Positions 44,079-49,853 of a DNA stretch of 57,392 bases are shown piece by piece. The DNA is from Gammaproteobacteria bacterium (GTDB lineage Bacteria > Pseudomonadota > Gammaproteobacteria > Steroidobacterales > Steroidobacteraceae): contig JAJPKM010000057.1 of assembly GCA_021323735.1 (NCBI GenBank), positions 1 to 57,392 of the forward strand, given 5' to 3'. The position numbers and the translations under genes were made by a program. Position 1 is the stretch's first letter. The number at the start of each line of letters is the position of its first letter. The notes under the pieces are model-generated. The model saw nothing but the letters and a program-made list of their open reading frames with translations. It ran no database searches and was not told the DNA's origin.

Positions 44079-44264
44079 TCATGCCGGCACCGGGTCCAGC
44101 GCATCACGCTGTTCCATCGCGGCTGACAGCTTGGCGTGCGTGCCCACGATGACGTTCTCGTAGCTGTCGATTACGAGGTACTGAATGGTGAGCGGGACGG
44201 TACGCTGCTGGATGATCCGCCAGCGCTCCTTGCTCCAATAGATCGAATCGCGGTCGATGCTCAC
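44079..44264 (-). CDS. Small hypothetical protein
   Basis: 61 residues (MSIDRDSIYWSKERWRIIQQ). The ATG at 44264 overlaps the stop of the upstream gene (ATGA on the minus strand), so both belong to one leftward operon with the ribbon-helix-helix gene. No family recognised. Confidence 0.5.
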   Translation of the reverse strand: MSIDRDSIYWSKERWRIIQQRTVPLTIQYLVIDSYENVIVGTHAKLSAAMEQRDALDPVPA

Positions 44265-44464
44265 TGGGCACCCGCCAGCTTGCGCACCAAATCCTGCGCG
44301 GCGACGGTCTCGGCCGCGGCTCCCCGAAGTTGCTGAGCGGTGGCCTCGGGAATTTTCTGCGCTTCTTCGAGCGCAAGGTCGAGCAGCAGGCGAGCTGCGC
44401 CGAGATGGACGTTTGCCCGGAGCGCGAGACCGCGCCAGGTCCGTGTAGAATTGATTTCAGCCAT
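44261..44464 (-). CDS. Small hypothetical helical protein
   Basis: 67 residues from the ATG at 44464 (MAEINSTRTWRGLALRANVH). Ala/Leu-rich helices throughout; no family recognised. The stop overlaps the next start. It is 83 bp downstream of the ribbon-helix-helix gene. Confidence 0.5.
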   Translation of the reverse strand: MAEINSTRTWRGLALRANVHLGAARLLLDLALEEAQKIPEATAQQLRGAAAETVAAQDLVRKLAGAQ

Positions 44465-44547
44465 TGCGTTGAATCCTTGGTTCAATGTGTGGTTAGGGGC
44501 GCGCGCTGTTAGCGCAGCGCGTTGCCCCGTCTTTCAATCAATGGCCG

Positions 44548-44727
44548 TTATGCCGGCCTACCTCCCTTCGGCGCTTTCAGCACCTTGTACTTGACCAGCA
44601 AATCGTCGATCGCCTCGCGGGCCAGCACAGCACGCGGAATGCGAGTGTCCTTTGCCAGCTTCTTGAGCAGATCAAGCTTCTCGGGGTCGAGGTAGATGGT
44701 TTCGAATGCGCGCGTCGTTTTTCCCAT
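44548..44727 (-). CDS. Ribbon-helix-helix (CopG/MetJ-fold) DNA-binding protein
   Basis: 59 residues: MGKTTRAFETIYLDPEKLDL at the start, then LLKKLAKDTRIPRAVLAREA and IDDLLVKYKVL. A short N-terminal beta strand, helix, turn (TRIPRA) and second helix give the RHH pattern of small repressors and antitoxins. The start codon is 3 bp from a perfect 8-bp inverted repeat, its probable operator. Similar proteins accompany toxins, but the two small downstream genes are not recognisable as toxins. Confidence 0.78.
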   Translation of the reverse strand: MGKTTRAFETIYLDPEKLDLLKKLAKDTRIPRAVLAREAIDDLLVKYKVLKAPKGGRPA

Positions 44728-44729
44728 GC

Positions 44730-44763
44730 GGATACATTAAGCTACATGTATCCTACCTGTCAA
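44730..44763 (-). promoter_or_regulatory. Promoter and operator of the ribbon-helix-helix gene
   Basis: GGATACAT (44730-44737) and ATGTATCC (44746-44753) form a perfect inverted repeat with an 8-nt centre. A consensus TTGACA reads leftward at 44758-44763; the -10 element near 44735-44740 (TTAATG) is weak. The position predicts transcription starting at or near the ATG, and repression by protein bound over the -10 region. Confidence 0.55.
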
Positions 44764-44858
44764 TGCTCCAAGCAGCGGGGCAAAGGCTCGCCTCCACTCA
44801 CAGGCCTACCTCGGGGGCGGCGTTTTTGTATGCGCAGGCGCGCACGGTACAATCGGCC

Positions 44859-45110
44859 ATGGGCTATTTCCGCTTCCGCCGCACCGTTAAGATTCTGCCG
44901 GGCATTCGTCTGAACCTCTCGCGCTCAGGCGTATCGACCAGCATCGGCGTCCGCGGTGCTCACGTCACGCTCGGTCACGGCAAAGTGCGTACAACGGTCG
45001 GGCTGCCTGGCTCAGGTCTCAGCTATTCCCATGTCGAGAAAGCCGTGGGTTGCTGCCAACCGATTGAATCAATTTGCGGTAAAGTGGCGGCGGGGCAGGG
45101 TTGCAAGTAA
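44859..45110 (+). CDS. DUF4236-type protein
   Basis: 83 residues from ATG 44859. MGYFRFRRTVKILPGIRLNL, then SRSGVSTSIGVRGAHVT and TTVGLPGSGLSYS, is the N-terminal signature of DUF4236, a short beta-rich domain of unknown function frequent in phages and mobile elements. The tail after residue 65 is unlike the family and ends 6 bp before the repeat region at 45116, so the gene may have been cut at the element boundary. Confidence 0.7.
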   Translation: MGYFRFRRTVKILPGIRLNLSRSGVSTSIGVRGAHVTLGHGKVRTTVGLPGSGLSYSHVEKAVGCCQPIESICGKVAAGQGCK

Positions 45111-45195
45111 GTGACGAATCGACCCCCCGCTACCAATTCCAATAAAATCCATTATTTATCAGTCACTTACAGGTGACGTGATTTGAACCTGCGGA
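45107..45195. repeat. tRNA-fMet 3' end repeat, copy 2 (probable element junction)
   Basis: CCCCCGCTACCA at 45124-45135 is identical to the tRNA-fMet end, preceded by GAATC as in a T-loop. GTAAGTGAC (45107-45115) and GTCACTTAC (45162-45170) are inverted around it. GATTTGAACCTGCGGA follows at 45180-45195 and recurs at 47923-47938; it resembles a T-arm on the opposite strand. Taken as the right end of the first element and left end of a second. Confidence 0.6.
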
Positions 45196-45425
45196 GTCAT
45201 TGGCAACCAGCCTTCGGTGAACCCGCGCCTTCCTTCGGCATCAATCATTCAATCTGATGGCGCCGGGGACGTTTCATCTGAAGCCGCCGATACCGGCGAG
45301 GAACTCATCGACGCTCTTTCGGCGTTTGCTATTGGTTGCCATGGTTACTCAGTCTCGTCCTGCAACACCCGCTTCGAAATGGACGTGGCGAGTGAAGGCC
45401 TTCGTCAACAATCGGCCCTAAAGTT
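45196..45425. other. Gap without a supported gene
   Basis: A forward frame (45217-45636) crosses here but is Ser/Arg-rich and mostly antisense to the gene at 45426-45866, so it is treated as spurious. Nothing else is visible. Confidence 0.5.
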
Positions 45426-45866
45426 CTATTCGTTGAGTCGCTGCGGTGTCACTATGTCAGCGACAGGCTCATTCTCGAAAATTAGCTCCGAGCTACCGTC
45501 CCGTCGTACAACTTCCGCGACTAGACGCTGCCGGTCGCCCCGGAGAGCGTCACAGAGTCGAGCATGCAGGTCGGAAAATGTAACTGACGCATATTCCACG
45601 CCCGTGAGGACTAACAAGGGCGCCGAATACTCCTGAGCCGAGCGAATCGTGCCTTTAGCTGCACCCTTGATGACAAAGACAACTGCTCGCAGATCAACAG
45701 CAACGGAATTTGGAAGCGCCGGTAGGAATGGGCTGTACGGGTCCGGAACTTCTGTGCCTACATGCGCAGGGACTCCCTGAGCGATAACAGTTACCCACTC
45801 GCAACCGATATGGAACTCGCCGAAACGAGGGAATTGGAGAGCCCACAGGGTCGCATAAATGCTCAT
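45426..45866 (-). CDS. Hypothetical protein downstream of tumA
   Basis: 146 residues (MSIYATLWALQFPRFGEFHI). The N-terminal half is beta-prone and aromatic with GCEWVTVIAQGVPAHVG; the C-terminal half is charged. No domain recognised. It lies 11 bp after tumA on the same strand, so it is probably co-transcribed with the toxin-antitoxin genes. Confidence 0.6.
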   Translation of the reverse strand: MSIYATLWALQFPRFGEFHIGCEWVTVIAQGVPAHVGTEVPDPYSPFLPALPNSVAVDLRAVVFVIKGAAKGTIRSAQEYSAPLLVLTGVEYASVTFSDLHARLCDALRGDRQRLVAEVVRRDGSSELIFENEPVADIVTPQRLNE

Positions 45867-45877
45867 TACGATGACTT

Positions 45878-46240
45878 CTAAGCTACGGCTCGCAAGTCGA
45901 AATCGGCGTGAATGACATCGTAAGGCACGCAGATCTTACGGTCCGCCGTACGCACCACTAGGCCGTGCTTGATCAACATGCTCACATCTTCATGCACTCG
46001 CTTCACGTCGCGATCCAACTCGCGCGCCAGCCCGCGCAGGGTGCTCGGACCTGTCGATTGCAAGCGCTCAATCAGTTCCCATCGCTTCGCGGTAAGAACG
46101 CGAAACAGCGCGGCAGGGGACTCGAATTGCAGCAGATCGCCATCCGACTTGCCGGTCTTCCATGCCTTGACGAATCGTTCACCCATTTCTTTCAGCGCCG
46201 TTTGGCTATCTCGGCGGATTCGAATCGTTGCCTTTTTCAT
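45878..46240 (-). CDS. tumA: TumA-like antitoxin (HVO_A0114-type winged-helix protein)
   Basis: 120 residues from the ATG at 46240 (MKKATIRIRRDSQTALKEMG). The N-terminal part is the DNA/toxin-contacting stretch; FESPAALFRVLTAKRWELIE and GPSTLRGLARELDRDVKRVH make an MarR-like winged helix. Family members neutralise the TumE toxin and repress the operon. The gene overlaps the toxin gene by 35 bp, and the frame is open farther upstream only inside the toxin. Confidence 0.8.
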   Translation of the reverse strand: MKKATIRIRRDSQTALKEMGERFVKAWKTGKSDGDLLQFESPAALFRVLTAKRWELIERLQSTGPSTLRGLARELDRDVKRVHEDVSMLIKHGLVVRTADRKICVPYDVIHADFDLRAVA

Positions 46241-46523
46241 CTGCTGACCTCTGTCGAGATACGTCGGCGAGAAAATCTCGGACCAATGTCTCCACGTCTG
46301 TGAAAACATATGAGCCCTCCGATTCGCCAACGTGCCTATGATCTCCCTTTGGGCGCTCATTGTCGTATCCGACAATTCGCTTTCCAGGGTGGCTGTAGAA
46401 GAGCCGGTATTTGTAGTGATGAGTGCTTCCTTTTACCGGAGTAGGAACGCGCCAGATCACCATCTCCAGAATCGCGCCGTCGTCGAAATCCATCCGGTCG
46501 CGCTGAAGCAATTCGGCCTTCAT
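46206..46523 (-). CDS. tumE: TumE-like toxin (DUF6516 family)
   Basis: 105 residues (MKAELLQRDRMDFDDGAILE). Family features are DDGAILEMVIWRVPTPVKGS, HHYKYRLFY and YDNERPKGDHRHVG, all conserved in TumE proteins, which inhibit growth and are held in check by TumA. The toxin gene comes first, then the antitoxin. The start codon is 1 bp inside a palindrome and the promoter spacing predicts a leaderless mRNA. A decayed second copy of the C-terminus lies at 48243-48299. Confidence 0.82.
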   Translation of the reverse strand: MKAELLQRDRMDFDDGAILEMVIWRVPTPVKGSTHHYKYRLFYSHPGKRIVGYDNERPKGDHRHVGESEGSYVFTDVETLVRDFLADVSRQRSADEKGNDSNPPR

Positions 46524-46558
46524 GTTGGCAATTATGCCAACAGGCTAGGAGTTGTCAA
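46523..46558 (-). promoter_or_regulatory. tumE promoter with palindromic operator at the start codon
   Basis: TGTTGGCA (46523-46530) and TGCCAACA (46535-46542) flank ATTA as a perfect palindrome. Read leftward, TTGACA (46553-46558), a 16-bp spacer and CATAAT (46531-46536) form a strong sigma-70 promoter. Seven bases separate the -10 element from the ATG (46521-46523), so the mRNA should begin at the start codon. Confidence 0.7.
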
Positions 46559-46648
46559 TCGTGAATGCGGTGCGGGACTGTGCCGTGTTTACTGTTGCGG
46601 CGGCCGAATCTCGTACCCTGACTAACGAATACGAGTTTGCGTGGGTAG

Positions 46649-47233
46649 TCACGCGTTCTCCAAAAATGCAAGGAGGGGCTGACAGTCGCCAGCATCTGCC
46701 GCCTGGAGTGCAGCGATGTAACGCGCGCGCAGCTCGTTTGCAGCTACCAGCGAGCCGCGGCCCCATTCGAACCGCCGTCCTGCGAGTTCAGTGAGGAGCA
46801 AATCCGCCATAAGCCGGGCGTGTCGACCATTGCCGTTCGGGATCACATGAATGGCGACGAGGCGATGATGGTAGCGGGCAGCAATCTCTACAGGCGAGTA
46901 GGCTTGATGCTCAATCTGAGCGCGAACGTCGCCGAGCATTTGGCGTAGCCGCACCGGAATTTCGAACCAGGACACGCCTATATTCTTATCCGTGCGGCGC
47001 GACTTTCCTGCCCATTTCCAAGTCTGATTGAACATGCGGCCGTGCACGACATGAATGAAGCGCTCATCCAGTGGGTCTCCGCGCCGGCGCGCGAACAACC
47101 ATGCGGTCGCCTCGAGAATGTTTGATTCCTCGTACTCGTTGAGCTCACGCTGCAATGTGAGATGAGCGGGGATAAGCCCTTTGGCCTCGTCCGGATCGAT
47201 GGGCGTGGCGCCGGGCGCATACTCAAATCTCAT
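46649..47233 (-). CDS. Mobile mystery protein B (Fic family)
   Basis: 194 residues from the ATG at 47233 (MRFEYAPGATPIDPDEAKGL). The Fic fold is recognised by FNQTWKWAGKSRRTDKNIGV and by the active-site loop HVIPNGNGRHARLMADLLL. The loop has Ile where most Fic proteins have Phe, and Asn where active AMP-transferases have Asp or Glu, a feature of this subgroup. It overlaps mobile mystery protein A by 11 bp. Paired occurrence with A on mobile elements is the family hallmark; the biochemical activity is unknown. Confidence 0.85.
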   Translation of the reverse strand: MRFEYAPGATPIDPDEAKGLIPAHLTLQRELNEYEESNILEATAWLFARRRGDPLDERFIHVVHGRMFNQTWKWAGKSRRTDKNIGVSWFEIPVRLRQMLGDVRAQIEHQAYSPVEIAARYHHRLVAIHVIPNGNGRHARLMADLLLTELAGRRFEWGRGSLVAANELRARYIAALQAADAGDCQPLLAFLENA

Positions 47234-47678
47234 GCCACAGCCGTGAACGTTTGCCTTCCATGAGCTTCCGACGCAGCTCCGCAATTTCGCGCTCTAAGTG
47301 CTCCCGACCGGTTGACTGATCTTCCAGCGCCATGGAATGTTTCACGCGCGAGACCTCGTCGCGCGCGATTCGCTCAGCCCGCTCCTCCACTATTTCCTGA
47401 AGCGGACGTTTCGGTACCAGCGCATAGGTCAATTCGCAACCGAGCGCCGCGGCGTATCGTTGCAATGTCGTGAGGGTGATATCGCCTTTGGCTTCGCTCC
47501 GCTCGGCGTCCACGACTGCGGCTTGGGTGACCCCCACCGCCTTGGCCAGCTGGCGCGTGGTCATGCCCAATGCCTGCCGTACCGCGCGAAGCCAGCCGCC
47601 GCTCGGCCGGGATCGTGGCAGAGAGTGCCAAGGGGTGAGCGTCTTATCTAGCTGCTGTAAGGGCAAGGAACGTAACAT
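47223..47678 (-). CDS. Mobile mystery protein A (HTH regulator)
   Basis: 151 residues from the ATG at 47678 (MLRSLPLQQLDKTLTPWHSL). An XRE-type helix-turn-helix is clear: LGMTTRQLAKAVGVTQAAVV with DITLTTLQRYAAALGCEL. A helical C-terminus follows. It probably represses the operon and may act as antitoxin to the Fic partner. ATGs at 47708 and 47741 are also in frame, but the promoter position favours 47678 or 47708 at most. Confidence 0.85.
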   Translation of the reverse strand: MLRSLPLQQLDKTLTPWHSLPRSRPSGGWLRAVRQALGMTTRQLAKAVGVTQAAVVDAERSEAKGDITLTTLQRYAAALGCELTYALVPKRPLQEIVEERAERIARDEVSRVKHSMALEDQSTGREHLEREIAELRRKLMEGKRSRLWHEI

Positions 47679-47688
47679 GGCATTATCC

Positions 47689-47741
47689 GAGTAGCTATAG
47701 CTATTCATTGACACTTTAAATGAGTAGTTATACCTTGTCAA
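47689..47741 (-). promoter_or_regulatory. Promoter and operator of the mobile mystery A/B operon
   Basis: Leftward TTGACA (47736-47741), a 17-bp spacer and TAAAGT (47713-47718). GAGTAGCTATA (47689-47699) and GAGTAGTTATA (47722-47732) are direct repeats, and AGCTATAGCT (47693-47702) is palindromic. The repeats bracket the expected transcript start near 47706, as for an autorepressor. Confidence 0.6.
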
Positions 47742-47848
47742 TAAACAAAAAATTAAAGGCTATAGCCTGTCACCCGGGGCCCTAGGCGGGAGTGGCTTGC
47801 AGCGATAATGAAAGAAAATCTCATGGAAATTCGGGCGGTTATAAATCC

Positions 47849-47938
47849 GAATCACGCCCCGCTACCAATTTCTAGATAACTAGAATAAAAACAATCGCTT
47901 AGCGTGTGGGGAATCCCCATCCGATTTGAACCTGCGGA
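47849..47938. repeat. tRNA-fMet 3' end repeat, copy 3 (probable outer junction)
   Basis: GAATC (47849-47853) then CCCCGCTACCA (47857-47867) match copy 2 and the tRNA end; both copies continue with AATT. TTCTAG/CTAGAA (47870-47875 with 47880-47885) is a small hairpin. GATTTGAACCTGCGGA at 47923-47938 repeats 45180-45195 exactly. This marks the right edge of the toxin-antitoxin cassette. From 47742 to 47848 I see no gene. Confidence 0.6.
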
Positions 47939-47998
47939 CTCCGTTAGCAGAGAATTACGGGCGCGACGATTTCGATGGCTACGAGGTAGCCCATGCCA

Positions 47999-48232
47999 TC
48001 ATTTACGCATCCATTTGGATTTCGGATCGACCATCTGCTTACCATCCTTCGGCGATTTCCACGGGTCTCCATAGACCTTCGAGTGCAAGGCTCGGTCATC
48101 GCCGTCACGTGAGCGCTTGACCACCGCGCGCACCGCATGACGCTCCGCGCGATGCTCGTCGACCTTGAATGGCTTGTCGCTAGGGGCTGTAGTCACTCCG
48201 ATGATTGCGGTTTTTCGGCGGCTCCGACTCAT
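47999..48232 (-). CDS. Small basic hypothetical protein
   Basis: 77 residues from the ATG at 48232 (MSRSRRKTAIIGVTTAPSDK). Charged and Arg/His-rich (KVDEHRAERHAVRAVVKRSR), with a C-terminal DPKSKWMRK. No family recognised. It starts 10 bp after the remnant of a second tumE gene, in the position where an antitoxin would lie, but it does not resemble TumA. Confidence 0.5.
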   Translation of the reverse strand: MSRSRRKTAIIGVTTAPSDKPFKVDEHRAERHAVRAVVKRSRDGDDRALHSKVYGDPWKSPKDGKQMVDPKSKWMRK

Positions 48233-48242
48233 TTCGACACCC

Positions 48243-48299
48243 TCAAGATACGTCAGCGAGAAGATCTCGGACCAATGTTTCCACATCCGTGAAAACGCT
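48243..48299 (-). pseudogene. Remnant of a second tumE toxin gene (C-terminal end)
   Basis: The minus strand reads SVFTDVETLVRDLLADVS and stops at 48243-48245. The intact TumE has YVFTDVETLVRDFLADVS at the same place. About 57 bp are similar at DNA level to 46254-46310; similarity ends abruptly at about 48300, so the gene has lost its first four fifths. Confidence 0.75.
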
Positions 48300-48415
48300 G
48301 CTCTAGATTGAATTCGGACGTGAAGCGTACTGCCGCAGCGGCGTAATGCTCAATGTTTTCCAGGTCGGGATCACGTGGCGGCATCGATCGGTGATTTGCT
48401 GGAAGCCCTCAAATC

Positions 48416-49555
48416 TTACGCGGTGCTCGCCTGGAACGGCAATTCCTCGAGCCATTTGCCCAACGGCAGGATCTTGATTCCCGATTTTTCCTGAGCGCGA
48501 TCAAGATTGAGTACAAGCTGTAGGGATTCGTGGGGCCGCAATTTCTCGGTGTAGTACCTGAGGCTGGTCCCGGGATTGTCGTCGGAGGCTTTCACCTCGA
48601 TGAGCCAATGCACGCGTCGGTTGAACGTCACGACGAAATCAACCTCGCGGCTTTCTTTGTCGCGAAGGTAGAAAATCTCCCAGCTCTGGCCGACCGCGTC
48701 CTTGCGAAATTGAGCGAATTTCAACAGGCTGCCAGCGACTAGGTTCTCGAGTTGCGCGCCGCCGGATTCATCGTATGCGGCGGCACAGTCAAAAAAATAG
48801 ATCCTGCGATCCTTTCGGATACTGCGCGACAGACGGTTCGAGTACGGTGGCAGCAAAAATATGATGTAAAGCTTCTCGAGGAGTTCGACCCAGGATTTTG
48901 CCGTAGGAGGTGAAATGCTCAGCGACTGGGCGAGACTATCGTAGTTGACAGGCTTTCCCACACGTTCGCGCAATAACTCAACGAGGTCTGCCGGGCCACG
49001 CCATGAACTGACGCGCGACAGATCGCGCAAATCCTCGCGGGTGACGAGTTCCATTCGGTCATTGCGCAGCCGCGCCGCCTCTTTTGGGTTGAGATAAGCC
49101 TCCGGGAATCCTCCGGCCGACAGCAGACGCTTTATGCGAGTATCGAGCGTGAGCTGTGGCAAGAATAGTTTCGATTCGGAGGGGTCGATGGGGTGCAGGC
49201 GGTAGAAGTAGTGGCGGCCTGTCAGCGCATCGCCGGTCCTGCGAAACGCATCCAGTCGTGCGCTGCCCGTAACCAGCAACGGAGGCTTGTTGCCGAACTC
49301 ATCGACGACCCCTTTGAGTAAGTTTTTCCACTTGGGTGCCTTGTGAAGTTCGTCCAGCACGACAATCGATGCATCCTTTGGCCAGGCGAGTTCGCGAATT
49401 ATCTTGCGGTCTTTGGTGATATCCCAGTTGAGATACTCCCCACGGTCGTCCAATAGTGACTTGGCAAGCGTCGTCTTACCGCATTGGCGGGGTCCGGCAA
49501 GCAGGACCATCTTTTTCTGCAAATCGTTGCGCAGTCGAGGGGTGATATATCGCAT
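48416..49555 (-). CDS. AAA ATPase with DUF4143 domain
   Basis: 379 residues (MRYITPRLRNDLQKKMVLLA). Walker A is GPRQCGKTT, Walker B is SIVVLDELHK, and sensor-type LLVTGSARLD follows; the C-terminal DUF4143 part has EVDFVVTFNRRVHWLIEVKA with the E-D-x-K nuclease-like core of this family. Such proteins are common beside mobile elements; function is poorly known and a role in defence is possible but not shown. The ATG at 49555 is the only sensible start. Confidence 0.85.
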   Translation of the reverse strand: MRYITPRLRNDLQKKMVLLAGPRQCGKTTLAKSLLDDRGEYLNWDITKDRKIIRELAWPKDASIVVLDELHKAPKWKNLLKGVVDEFGNKPPLLVTGSARLDAFRRTGDALTGRHYFYRLHPIDPSESKLFLPQLTLDTRIKRLLSAGGFPEAYLNPKEAARLRNDRMELVTREDLRDLSRVSSWRGPADLVELLRERVGKPVNYDSLAQSLSISPPTAKSWVELLEKLYIIFLLPPYSNRLSRSIRKDRRIYFFDCAAAYDESGGAQLENLVAGSLLKFAQFRKDAVGQSWEIFYLRDKESREVDFVVTFNRRVHWLIEVKASDDNPGTSLRYYTEKLRPHESLQLVLNLDRAQEKSGIKILPLGKWLEELPFQASTA

Positions 49556-49566
49556 CCGTCCATTCT

Positions 49567-49853
49567 AAAGTATAGTTCAGTTTGGTCAAGCCTGTTCAAA
49601 GACTGGCTTTACTTTGGCCGTCGCCGCATCCGTGCGCCGCCTATTATCAGGCCCACAGTAGGCCGCATGAAAGGTACCCTCCCACGTCATCCTACGGGCC
49701 GCGCCTTTCTGGAAAGAGCCCGGCATCCAGCGCCATGCCAGCGCGGCCGGGAAGGCCAGGCGCAGTGGGGCGCGCGTGCTTTCCGAGACCAGCACGCCAC
49801 GGTCTATAGGGGCTGATACCACCCGGCGGGCCTGGCGGTCGCAGGTGCCGCTG
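49567..49853. other. Gap between the ATPase gene and the TonB receptor
   Basis: A minus-strand frame of 105 codons (49586-49903) overlaps the receptor's 3' end and lacks family character. Nothing else is supported; a convergent or terminator structure is not obvious. Confidence 0.4.

Noticed and set aside
45217-45636. Forward frame of 139 codons in the second cassette
   Set aside because: Ser/Arg-rich, largely antisense to 45426-45866, no ribosome site, no family similarity.
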